Below are positions 1 to 7,213 of a stretch of DNA of 10,088 bases, one piece after another; the stretch's first letter is position 1; every line of letters begins with the position of its first letter. The position numbers were made by a program, and so were the translations under genes. The notes below the pieces were generated by a model. That model had not been told where the DNA came from. It made no database searches and saw only the letters and a program-made list of their open reading frames with translations. The DNA comes from Pseudomonadota bacterium (GTDB taxonomy: Bacteria > Pseudomonadota > Gammaproteobacteria > Burkholderiales > Burkholderiaceae), in assembly GCA_963205525.1 (NCBI GenBank), contig CAUJJP010000152.1:1-10088 (forward strand). The letters run 5' to 3'.

Positions 1-260
1 CCTGTGAAGATATGAATCGTGCCCGCGCCGGGGTGGCCAAGGGCGCTGGCGTAGGCGCGACGCGCGGCCCGGGCTCGCCGCCCGGGCAAGCGGCGCAACA
101 CCCGCCAGCGCCCTTGGCCGCCCCGGCCCTGCGGGTAGGCCCCCGCAGAGGGCCCACTCGTCGTTGCGAAGCTTCGCCGGGGGCCAACCCCGGCTGTGCT
201 TCGCGCCTAGTTTGGGCCCTCTGCGGGGGCCTACGCGGGCATGATGCATATCTTCACAGG
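1..260. repeat. Nested palindromic (three-way-junction) element between secD and the left edge
   Basis: The ends form an inverted repeat: 1-27 pairs with 234-260 at 25 of 27 positions, with mismatches only at 15 and 19 of the arm. Inside are two long hairpins. Hairpin A pairs 27-51 with 103-127, of which 35-51/103-119 is a perfect 17-base match, and its tip holds GCCCGGGC twice (67-74 and 80-87). Hairpin B pairs 135-156 with 213-234 perfectly over 22 bases, then 166-172 with 198-204, and 176-182 with 188-194. The whole would fold as a closed stem with two arms, either as extruded DNA or as RNA. It ends three bases from the secD stop codon. Arm B begins with GTAG, as do the REP-type repeats described in Stenotrophomonas and relatives, so a REP-like or MITE-like origin is possible. 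No coding sequence is supported in it. The structure is seen directly; its nature is not known. Confidence 0.85.
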
Positions 261-263
261 CTC

Positions 264-2150
264 TCAGCTCTTGGCGCTGCCGGCGCCGGCCTCATTGCCG
301 GGCTTCCAGACGGTGCCTATGGACACCGAGCGCAGCCGTTTCTGGCGCCCGTACCAGAGGTTGACGAGGCCGCGCGAGAACACGACGGCGGAGAACATCG
401 AGGTCAGGATGCCCAGGCAGTGCACGACCGCGAAGCCGCGCACCGGCCCGGAGCCGAAGGCCAGCAGCGCGACGCCGGCGATCAGCGTCGTCACGTTGGA
501 GTCCAGGATCGTGCCCCAGGCGCGCTCGTAACCGGCGGCGATCGCGGCCTGCGCGCTGGCGCCGGCGCGCAGTTCCTCGCGCACGCGCTCGTTGATCAGC
601 ACGTTGGCGTCGATCGCCATCCCGATCGCGAGCGCCATGGCGGCGATGCCGGGCAGGGTGAGGGTGGCCTGCAGCATAGACAGCACCGCCACCAGCAGCA
701 GCACGTTGAACGCCAGCGCGAGCGAGGAGAACATGCCGAACAGCATGTAGTAGGCGCACATGAAGGCAACGATCGCCAGGAAGCCCCAGAGCACGCTGTG
801 GAAGCCCTTGGTGATGTTGTCGGCGCCCAGGCTGGGGCCTATGGTGCGCTCCTCGATGATCTCCATCGGCGCCGCCAGCGAGCCGGCGCGCAGCAGCAGC
901 GCCTGGTCGGCGGCCTCGGTGGTCGTCATGCGGCCCGAGATCTGGACCCGGCCGCCGCCGATCTCGTCGCGTATCACGGGCGCGGTGATGACCTCACCCT
1001 TGCCCTTCTCGAACAGGATGATCGCCATCCGCTTGCCCACGTTCTCGCGCGTGACGTCGCGGAAGATGCGCCCGCCCTTGGCGTCGAGCACCAGGTTGAC
1101 GGTGGGCTCCTGGGTCTGGCTGTCGAAGCCGGGCTGGGCGTCGGTCAGGTTCTCGCCGGTGAGCACGACCTCGCGCTTGACGATCAGCGGCACGCCGCCG
1201 CGTTCGAGGAAGCGCTCGCTGCCGAAGGGCACCGGCCCCGCACCGCGCTCGGCCTCGCGCGCCGCCGCGCTTTCGTCGACCATGCGGATTTCCAGCGTCG
1301 CGGTGCGGCCGATGATGTCCTTGGCCTTCGCCGTGTCCTGCACCCCGGGCAGTTGGACGACGACGCGGTCCACCCCCTGCTGCTGGATCACCGGCTCGGC
1401 GACGCCGAGCTCGTTGACGCGGTTGTGCAAGGTGGTGATGTTCTGCTTGAGCGCCTGGTCCTGGATCGCACGCGCCGCGGCCGGCGTCATGCGCCCGGTC
1501 AGGCGCAGCGCATCGCCTTCGCCGGACTCGGTCCAGACCAGCTCGGGCAACTGGGCCGCGAGCGCGTTGCGCGCCTGCTCGCGGGTGGCGGCGTCACGGA
1601 AGCGCAGCTCCAGCGCCTGGCCGTCGCGCGCCAGCCCGCCGTGGCGGATGTTCTTCTCGCGCAGCAGCGATCGCACGTCGCCGGCCATCGACTCGGCGCG
1701 CTTGTCCAGCGCCGCCTTCATGTCGACCTGCATCAGGAAGTGGACGCCGCCGCGCAGATCCAGCCCCAGGTACATGGGCAGCGCGCGGATGCCGGCCATC
1801 CAGGCCGGCGAGCGCGACAGCAGGTTCAGGGCGACGATGTAGGAGGCGTCGGCCGGGTCCGGGTTGAGCGCCTTCACGAGCGCGTCCTTGGCCCGCACCT
1901 GGGTGTCGACGTCGCCGAAGCGGGCCTTCACCGAGTTGCCGTCGAACTGCACGAAGTCGGACTTCACCCCCGCCGCGCCGAGGATGGACTCCACCCTAGG
2001 CACCAGGCTGGCGTCGACCTTGAGCGTGACCTTGGCGCTGGAGATCTGCACCGCAGGCGCCTCGCCGAACACGTTGGGCAGCGCGTACAGCAGGCCCACG
2101 ACCAGCGCGACCAGCAGCGTCGCGTACTTCCACACAGGGTAGCGGTTCAT
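264..2150 (-). CDS. secD: Protein translocase subunit SecD
   Basis: SecD works with SecF in the inner membrane. It uses the proton gradient to pull secreted proteins through SecYEG and release them in the periplasm. The 628-residue product has the family's usual length and order. It has an N-terminal membrane helix (about 8-28), then the P1 periplasmic region with the signature LGLDLRGGVHF at 128-138, the conserved NRVNELGVAEPVIQQQG at 243-259, and a cluster of five membrane helices from about 450 to 600. TM4 carries GMAIDANVLINERVREE (510-526), with Asp514 matching the proton-relay aspartate of the family. The ATG start has AGGA (2158-2161) eight bases upstream. yajC lies 57 bases upstream on the same strand, the classic yajC-secD order. 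secF, normally the next gene, is not visible in the 263 bases that remain, which are filled by a palindromic element. Identification is essentially certain. Confidence 0.97.
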   Translation of the reverse strand: MNRYPVWKYATLLVALVVGLLYALPNVFGEAPAVQISSAKVTLKVDASLVPRVESILGAAGVKSDFVQFDGNSVKARFGDVDTQVRAKDALVKALNPDPADASYIVALNLLSRSPAWMAGIRALPMYLGLDLRGGVHFLMQVDMKAALDKRAESMAGDVRSLLREKNIRHGGLARDGQALELRFRDAATREQARNALAAQLPELVWTESGEGDALRLTGRMTPAAARAIQDQALKQNITTLHNRVNELGVAEPVIQQQGVDRVVVQLPGVQDTAKAKDIIGRTATLEIRMVDESAAAREAERGAGPVPFGSERFLERGGVPLIVKREVVLTGENLTDAQPGFDSQTQEPTVNLVLDAKGGRIFRDVTRENVGKRMAIILFEKGKGEVITAPVIRDEIGGGRVQISGRMTTTEAADQALLLRAGSLAAPMEIIEERTIGPSLGADNITKGFHSVLWGFLAIVAFMCAYYMLFGMFSSLALAFNVLLLVAVLSMLQATLTLPGIAAMALAIGMAIDANVLINERVREELRAGASAQAAIAAGYERAWGTILDSNVTTLIAGVALLAFGSGPVRGFAVVHCLGILTSMFSAVVFSRGLVNLWYGRQKRLRSVSIGTVWKPGNEAGAGSAKS

Positions 2151-2207
2151 CGCGATGTCCTGCGGTGCCGGGCCGCCGCTGGGCGACCGCGCGGCACCAC
2201 CAGCGGT

Positions 2208-2531
2208 TTACTTGTAGGTGCCCTTGGGCAGCACCTGGACGATGGACGGACGCTGCACCTGCAGCTCCACGCCGCCGGCGACCTCGACGTGGACGATGGA
2301 CTCGCCGAGCTTGGCCACGCGGCCGAGGATGCCGCCGCCGAGCACGACCTCGTCGCCCTTGGCCAGGGCCTCGACCATCGCCTTGTGTTCCTTCTGCCGC
2401 TTCATCTGCGGGCGGATCATGATGAAGTACAGGACCACGAACATCAGCACCAGCGGCAGCAGGCTGAACAGCGTGGACTCGGTGCTGCCGGCCGCGGGGG
2501 CGGCCTGGGCGAAGGCGTTGGAAATGAACAC
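2208..2531 (-). CDS. yajC: Sec translocon accessory protein YajC
   Basis: YajC is a small single-pass inner-membrane protein that co-purifies with SecDF and the Sec holotranslocon. The product is 107 residues, typical for the family. A short N-terminal segment (VFISNAFAQ) precedes a membrane helix at about 21-39. Then comes the hallmark cytoplasmic motif RPQMKRQKEHK (40-50) and a small beta-rich domain with GDEVVLGGGILGRV (59-72). I chose GTG at 2529-2531 as the start because it gives the usual FIS...AFA opening and has AAGGA seven bases upstream. The open frame continues much further upstream, but that part overlaps the preceding gene antiphase and has no YajC character. secD follows 57 bases downstream, so the two are probably co-transcribed. 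Upstream, the 83 bases before this start contain a short GGCCCG/CGGGCC hairpin at 2561-2574. The usual neighbour tgt is absent. Confidence 0.95.
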   Translation of the reverse strand: MFISNAFAQAAPAAGSTESTLFSLLPLVLMFVVLYFIMIRPQMKRQKEHKAMVEALAKGDEVVLGGGILGRVAKLGESIVHVEVAGGVELQVQRPSIVQVLPKGTYK

Positions 2532-2614
2532 GGGCGGGTCCTTGGTCTCGGTCGCGGGGCGGCCCGGTCGGGCCAGGCAGGGCTCACCCGCTGGGCGCGG
2601 GCGAATCGGCCATT

Positions 2615-4942
2615 TTACGGTGCCTGCGGGTCGGGCTCGGCTTCGGGCGCCGCGGCGGCGGCCGGGCCCGCCACCAGCCGCCGGCCGCCGGGCGCCGGGC
2701 CGTCGTCGCCAGACACTGCCTCTGCATCGCCAGGCGCCACCCATTCGCCGCCAGGCGCGGCCCGGTAGCGCGTGGCGGGGCCGCGGCCATGCGCCAGCAG
2801 CAGGCCGCGCGCCACCAGCAGACCCAGGTGGCGCGAGGCGGTGGCCGGCGCCACGCCCGCCGCCTCGCCGTAGCTGGCCTTGGACAGCGTGCCGTCGCGC
2901 AGCAGCCGGGTCGCCAGCGCGAGCCGGCGCGTGTCGTCCAGCAGTTCGCCCGCGGCACGCGCCCAGTGCGCCGCCAGCGCCAGCTCGCGCGGCTGCGCGC
3001 GCGCGAAGCTGCGCCACAGGCCCGCCGCCTGCGCCGCCGCCTGCGCCTGCAGGCCGTGGCGCGCGGCCAGCGCCAGCGCCTGATCGCGCTCGCCCGCGGC
3101 CATCGCCAGATAGGCCTCGGCGATGCGCAGCCTGGCCTGCAGCTGCGAGGCCACCGGCAGCGGCTGCGCCAGCAGCGCACGCTGGCGCTCGATCTCGGCG
3201 CTGGCCTCGAAGTGCGCCGCCGATTCCTCGCTGCGCAACTGGTCGCGCAGCGGCGCCGCCGCAGGCGCGAGGACCTCGCTCCTGAGCGTGCGCGCCAGCG
3301 CCTGCAGCGGCTCGGTGGCTTCGCTCGGCGGCGCCGCCAGCAGCTCCTGCACGAGCTGGTCGGCCTGCGCCTGCGCCTGCGCATCGCCACCGCGCGCGGC
3401 GCGCTGGTACAGCGCCTCCGCCAGGTTGTAGCGGTTGCGGTGCGCGTGCAGGCGCAGGTCGGCTGCCAGCGCGCACTGCAGCGCCTGGCGATAGTGCTGC
3501 TCGGCAAGCCCCAGGTCACCGCGCAGGAAATGGACGATGCCGACGTTGCCGTGCGCGTTGACCAGCATCTCGGGCTCGACATCGCCCGCCTGGGCGAGGG
3601 CGAAGAAGCGCTCCGCAGTGGCCAGGGCGCGGGCGCTGTCCTGCGCGTGGCCGTAGGACAGCACCAGGTTGAGCAAGGTGGCCAGCACCTGGCGCCTGTC
3701 ACCCGCCTCCTCGAAGCCGAGCAGCGCGCGCTGGCGCAGCTCGATCGCCTGCGCGTGATCGCCCGCAAGCCGCCGGTACTCGGCCCAGGCGTCGTCGAGC
3801 AAGGCGCGGTCGCGCGCACCGAGGACGATCGCGGCGGCGAGCCGGTCGGCCTGCTCCAGGGTCTGGCGCGTGCGCGGGTGCTGGCGCAGCGCGTACAGCC
3901 AGGCCAGGCGCAGCAGGCTGCGCAAGGCCTCGAGCTCGAAGCCCTCGACGCCCGCGTCGCCCACCACCAGCAGCGCGACGCTGCGCTCGTAGCACGCGAA
4001 GGCGCGGTCGCCGTCGCGCGCCTCGTGGTACTTGCCCAGCGCGGCGCTGGCCATGCCGAGCAGGGGCGCATCGTCGGCGGCAGCGGCGATGCGCTGCGCG
4101 GTCTCGATCGCCGCCCGCTCGCGCTCGGCCTGGTTGCGTGCGCGTGCCAGCACGGCGCGCGCCAGCCACAGGCCGGCCTGCAGGCGCGGCGTGACCGCCG
4201 CCGCCTGCGCGCGCGCCACCAGCGCATCGGTCTCGGGTTCGAAGGCGAGCGTGGTGGCGTGCTCGCGCAGCAACTCCAGCTGACGCTGCAGATCGCCCGC
4301 CTGCTGGGCGTGCCACAGCGCCGAGGCCGGATCCCGGCTTTGCAGGGCCTGCGCGGCAAGCCCGCGGTGCGCCTGGGCGCGCGCGTCGGCGTCGGCCGGC
4401 AGCAGCTCGGCGGCGAGCTGGCGCAAGGCCAGCCGGTGCGGCACTGACAGCGGGCGTTCGAGCAGGATGCGCAGCATCGCCGCCTGCGCGCGCTCCAGAT
4501 CGCGGTAGACGGTGCTCGGCGCCAGGTCCCACAGGCGGCACAGGCGCTCGATCGCCGGCTCGTCGCCCTGGCCACGGTAGCGACCGGGGAAGTCGGGCAC
4601 CGCCAGCAGGCCGTGCTGGCACAGGGTGGCGAGCGCCGGGCGCCAGGCCGGGCGGTGCAGCCAGGCGCTGGCGTCTATGCCGTCCAGGCCCGGACGGTGG
4701 TCGGGCCGCAGGCCCAGCATCAACCAGCGCAGCAGGAGCCGGACCGCCGGCTCGCGCCCGGGCGGCAGGGCCTCGCCCGCCGAGGCGCGCATCAGCACCA
4801 ACAGCGGCGCCAGCAGCCTGTGCCCGGATTGCGTGCGCTGCGCCAGCCAGGCCGCCAGGGTGTCCGCGCGCTGTGCCGCCAAGGCCTGCGCCAGCAAGGC
4901 CGCCAGCACGCGCTCGCGCCGCCACGGCGCACCGGAGGTCAT
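2615..4942 (-). CDS. TPR-rich protein with helix-turn-helix segments, putative transcriptional regulator
   Basis: This is a 775-residue, alanine- and leucine-rich helical protein without signal peptide or membrane segment, so probably cytoplasmic. A helix-turn-helix-like stretch lies near 127-160 (RLCRLWDLAPSTVYRDLE). Residues about 190-530 form repeated helix pairs of TPR type, for example ALGKYHEARDGDRAFACYERS and NVGIVHFLRGDLGLAEQHYR. Residues 668-727 look like a winged helix, with ATASRHLGLLVARGLL as turn and recognition helix followed by a GRGPATRYR wing, similar to the HTH at the C-terminus of many Fic proteins. No P-loop is visible, so it is not an obvious STAND/MalT ATPase. I preferred ATG at 4942 over the earlier ATG at 5041, because the extra 33 residues (AWRGLRGAARHPGRG onward) run into the divergent promoter region and look non-coding. 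No clear ribosome site precedes it. It is divergent from the clostripain-like peptidase and may control it; that is inference. Confidence 0.82.
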   Translation of the reverse strand: MTSGAPWRRERVLAALLAQALAAQRADTLAAWLAQRTQSGHRLLAPLLVLMRASAGEALPPGREPAVRLLLRWLMLGLRPDHRPGLDGIDASAWLHRPAWRPALATLCQHGLLAVPDFPGRYRGQGDEPAIERLCRLWDLAPSTVYRDLERAQAAMLRILLERPLSVPHRLALRQLAAELLPADADARAQAHRGLAAQALQSRDPASALWHAQQAGDLQRQLELLREHATTLAFEPETDALVARAQAAAVTPRLQAGLWLARAVLARARNQAERERAAIETAQRIAAAADDAPLLGMASAALGKYHEARDGDRAFACYERSVALLVVGDAGVEGFELEALRSLLRLAWLYALRQHPRTRQTLEQADRLAAAIVLGARDRALLDDAWAEYRRLAGDHAQAIELRQRALLGFEEAGDRRQVLATLLNLVLSYGHAQDSARALATAERFFALAQAGDVEPEMLVNAHGNVGIVHFLRGDLGLAEQHYRQALQCALAADLRLHAHRNRYNLAEALYQRAARGGDAQAQAQADQLVQELLAAPPSEATEPLQALARTLRSEVLAPAAAPLRDQLRSEESAAHFEASAEIERQRALLAQPLPVASQLQARLRIAEAYLAMAAGERDQALALAARHGLQAQAAAQAAGLWRSFARAQPRELALAAHWARAAGELLDDTRRLALATRLLRDGTLSKASYGEAAGVAPATASRHLGLLVARGLLLAHGRGPATRYRAAPGGEWVAPGDAEAVSGDDGPAPGGRRLVAGPAAAAAPEAEPDPQAP

Positions 4943-4993
4943 GGGCAAGGGGGCTTCAGGGGGATGGGCAAGTGTAGCCAGCCATGTTTTGAT

Positions 4994-5025
4994 GCCGCGC
5001 CCCGGATGCCTCGCCGCGCCCCGGA
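4994..5025. promoter_or_regulatory. Direct repeat in the divergent intergenic region, candidate operator
   Basis: The 13-base sequence GCCGCGCCCCGGA occurs twice, at 4994-5006 and 5013-5025, a spacing of 19 bases or nearly two helical turns. It lies between the divergent starts of the TPR/HTH protein (4942) and the peptidase (5099). Such a site fits a bound dimer, but binding is not shown and GC-rich sequence raises the chance of repeats. Confidence 0.35.
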
Positions 5026-5098
5026 GGCCACGCCACGCCACGCGGCCGGCCCGCGCAAGCGCGCAGGACCACCCCTAACGACCCCCACGGAAGACGCC

Positions 5099-6652
5099 AT
5101 GACGCCCACGATCCAGCTTGCCAGGACACGCCAGCACCATCCGCACGGCGTGCTGTTCGCCGTCTATGCTCCCTTTGGCGACGACCCGGTGCTCAGTCGC
5201 TACCCGGGCGCGCTGCCACGCGGCGTGGCACAGCACCCGCTGCTGGAGCACCTGCTGGCGGTGGCGGCCGAAGGCGTGCACGTCGCCGCCCTGATCGACC
5301 TCGTGGACGACTGCAGCCAGCTGGTCGAGATCCCGGCGCTGCAGCCCAGGCGCATGCGCATCACCCCGGCCTGGAAGCTGGACCTGAGCGCGCCCTGCAC
5401 GTTGGCAGGCTTTCTGCAGCGCGCCCATGCCCGATTCCCCTGCGCCCATCTCGTGCTGGCCCTGGAAGGCCACGGCGCCGGCTACCTGCCCGAGCTCGAC
5501 GCCAGCGCCATCGGCGCCGCCGGCAGCAGCGGCGGCAGCGGCCAGCAGTGGATCATCGACGCCAGCGGCAGCCGGCTGCGCGAGGCCGACGGCGGCAGCC
5601 CGGTGCTGCCGGTGGGCAACCCGACCCCGCCGCTGGACTCGCCGGAGGTCGGCTCGGCACGGCTGCCGATGTCGACCTGGGGCATCGGCGAAGCGCTGCG
5701 CCGGGCGCGCGCTGCCGGCGTGCCGGCGCCGCTGCTGATCCACTTCAACAACTGCTTCAACCTCTCGCTGGAGCTGATGCACACGGTGGCCCCGCACGCC
5801 GGCTGGGCCACCGCCTACGGCCACTACAACTTCTTCACCGCCGGCCAGACCTACCCCGAGGTGTTCCGCGCCCTGCGCGCAGCGGGCGGCATGACGGTAC
5901 AGGCGCTGGCACAGACCTTCGGCCACGCCAACCACGAGCTCCTGCGCGCCAAGGGCAACCACCCCACCCTGGGCGGCGTGCTCAGGCTGTCGCGCATGAA
6001 AGGAATCGCCGCCGCGCTGAATGCGCTGGCGGTCGAGCTGTCGCGCGCCCTGGACGCCAGCGATGCCGGCTGGACCGGCCGGCGCGCACGCATCCGGCAG
6101 GCGATCGCCGCCGCCCAGCAGCTTGACGCCGACGGCGACTTCCTACCCGAGGTGCCGGACGGCATGACCGACCTCGGCAGCCTGGCCGCACGGCTGGGCC
6201 AGGAGTTCGCCGCCGAGCCGGTCGGCGCCGCGGCGCAGGCCTTGCAATCCAGGCTGGCCGGCGTCTGGCTGTACGGCGACCGCGACCGGCCCTGGCTGGA
6301 CGAATCGCGGATCTGGGACTTCAGCGACCCGCGCCTGGGCCTGAACATCCTGCTGCCCGACCCCGGACTGCAAGGCATGTGGGACTGGCGCTCGCCCTAC
6401 TATCTGGCGGACCACCTGGCGGGGCAGGCGGGCGGCAGCGCGCCGCCGGCCAGCGGCCCGCAGATCGGCTTCCTGCGCCACCTGGGTCCGGGGCGGCGCC
6501 CGCCCTGGCCGCAGTTCATCGTCGACTACCACCGCGACCTGCCCTTCGACGGCTACCAGCGGCTGCGGCGACCCTTCTTCCCGGTCTTCGAGGCCGATTT
6601 CAGGCCGAAGTGGCCACGCCCGAAGGAGGGCGGCTGCGAGACCGCCACCTGA
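5099..6652 (+). CDS. Clostripain-like (family C11, clan CD) cysteine peptidase
   Basis: C11 enzymes are caspase-fold endopeptidases with a His/Cys dyad. In this 517-residue protein the His lies in ALEGHGAGY (His125), after a hydrophobic strand AHLVLAL. The Cys lies in LLIHFNNCFNLSLELM (Cys219), followed by the family-like WATAYGHYNFF strand (236-246). The spacer 135-195 is glycine/serine-rich with variable loops. Further on, GLNILLPDPGLQGMWDWR (about 420-437) resembles the C-terminal part of C11 proteins. There is no signal peptide or lipobox, unlike many secreted C11 members, so it is probably cytoplasmic. The ATG at 5099 has GGAAG (5089-5093) five bases upstream; the frame is open further left but overlaps the divergent gene. 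Where biochemically studied C11 enzymes have Asp two residues before Cys, which favours Arg/Lys cleavage, this one has Asn217. Its substrate is unknown. The divergent TPR/HTH gene is a likely partner or regulator. Confidence 0.85.
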   Translation: MTPTIQLARTRQHHPHGVLFAVYAPFGDDPVLSRYPGALPRGVAQHPLLEHLLAVAAEGVHVAALIDLVDDCSQLVEIPALQPRRMRITPAWKLDLSAPCTLAGFLQRAHARFPCAHLVLALEGHGAGYLPELDASAIGAAGSSGGSGQQWIIDASGSRLREADGGSPVLPVGNPTPPLDSPEVGSARLPMSTWGIGEALRRARAAGVPAPLLIHFNNCFNLSLELMHTVAPHAGWATAYGHYNFFTAGQTYPEVFRALRAAGGMTVQALAQTFGHANHELLRAKGNHPTLGGVLRLSRMKGIAAALNALAVELSRALDASDAGWTGRRARIRQAIAAAQQLDADGDFLPEVPDGMTDLGSLAARLGQEFAAEPVGAAAQALQSRLAGVWLYGDRDRPWLDESRIWDFSDPRLGLNILLPDPGLQGMWDWRSPYYLADHLAGQAGGSAPPASGPQIGFLRHLGPGRRPPWPQFIVDYHRDLPFDGYQRLRRPFFPVFEADFRPKWPRPKEGGCETAT

Positions 6653-6703
6653 GCCGGACCTGACCCGGGCCTGAGCCAGATCTGAGCCAGGCCCGATCCC
6701 GCG
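6649..6703. repeat. Tandem 11-base direct repeats at the end of the peptidase gene
   Basis: Five consecutive 11-base units start at 6649, 6660, 6671, 6682 and 6693. The consensus is CTGAGCCRGRC; the first four units are clear and the fifth is degenerate. The first unit contains the peptidase stop codon TGA at 6650-6652. The run includes an inverted pair GGCCTG (6668-6673)/CAGGCC (6688-6693) around the palindrome CAGATCTG. One unit per helical turn suggests cooperative protein binding on one DNA face, but simple slippage is equally possible. Confidence 0.7.
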
Positions 6704-6705
6704 CT

Positions 6706-6724
6706 ATCGTCTCGCGATCGTCTC
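6706..6724. repeat. Second 11-base-spaced direct repeat (ATCGTCTC)
   Basis: ATCGTCTC is found at 6706-6713 and again at 6717-6724, so it has the same 11-base spacing as the repeat run just upstream but a different sequence. It lies in the untranslated stretch 6653-6833, before the possible small gene at 6834. It may be an activator or repressor site; nothing else supports a function. Confidence 0.45.
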
Positions 6725-6833
6725 TCTTGCGCGGACGGCGCAGCGCCGGACTGCGTCGCAATCGGAGGGGTGGCTCGCTGCAATCCGTACATCGGCGCCG
6801 ACACGGCGCCGCCGACACGGAGCACCGCCCGCC

Positions 6834-7061
6834 ATGACCCGCCTGCCCCCTCCCGTCGTCCGCCTTCCCGGGCGCTTCTCAGCCAGCCTTCCTGCCCGCC
6901 TTCCCACCCATAGTCCCCCCGTTCTTCCCGCCGGCCCCGCCGTCGACCCCCTGGAACAGATGGCGATCGACGACCGCGACGACTGGGTGACCCTGCGCCT
7001 GGTGGTCTGCATCGCGGTCGCCACCCTGCTGCTGGCGCTGGCCAGCAGCTTCGTGCGCTAG
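6834..7061 (+). CDS. Possible small tail-anchored membrane protein
   Basis: I do not recognise this 75-residue product. Its first part is proline-rich and basic (RLPPPVVRLPGRF). Its C-terminal part has an acidic patch (AIDDRDDW, 44-51) followed by one membrane helix of about 20 residues (LRLVVCIAVATLLLALASSF), ending four bases into the usual pattern of a tail anchor. From Met43 (ATG at 6960-6962) onward, third codon positions are almost all G or C as in the surrounding genes. Before it they are mixed (CCT, CTT, TCA, CAT, AGT, GTT). The true start may therefore be 6960, giving 33 residues. The upstream ATG has GGAG 11 bases before it, which is rather far. The gene is followed at 7083-7109 by a GC-only hairpin without a T run. 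It lies between the peptidase and the LytS-type kinase, on the same strand as both. Confidence 0.42.
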   Translation: MTRLPPPVVRLPGRFSASLPARLPTHSPPVLPAGPAVDPLEQMAIDDRDDWVTLRLVVCIAVATLLLALASSFVR

Positions 7062-7213
7062 ACCGCAGCTCCGGGCTTGCGCGCGGGCGGCGGCACGCCC
7101 GTCGCCCGCCTGCGCAGTCTGTCGGCGCCTCGGCGCGCTGCATCGGCACACCGCCACGGCGGGGGCCGGCCCTGGCACAGTGCGGGTCCAGCACCCATCC
7201 TGCCGCAGCCGCC

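Noticed and set aside
12..2768. 918-codon open frame on the plus strand across yajC and secD
   Set aside because: It is antisense to two certain genes, and its product is an arginine/histidine/glycine/glutamine-rich low-complexity sequence typical of a shadow frame in GC-rich DNA.
2584..4575. 663-codon minus-strand frame overlapping the TPR/HTH gene
   Set aside because: The product is arginine-, alanine-, cysteine- and tryptophan-rich without pattern, while the overlapping frame shows TPR and HTH features.
6797..6820. GCCGACACGG repeated at 14-base spacing (6797 and 6811)
   Set aside because: Only two short copies in GC-rich sequence with no palindromic or promoter context, so not enough to call a site.
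7083..7109. GCGGGCG/CGCCCGC hairpin after the small gene as a terminator
   Set aside because: It has only a seven-base stem, a 13-base loop and no T run; such hairpins are frequent by chance at this GC content.
7170..7190. TGGCAC before the kinase as a sigma-54 promoter (-24 element)
   Set aside because: The required TTGC-type -12 element, with GC at the right spacing, is absent: the sequence continues AGTGCGGGTCC.
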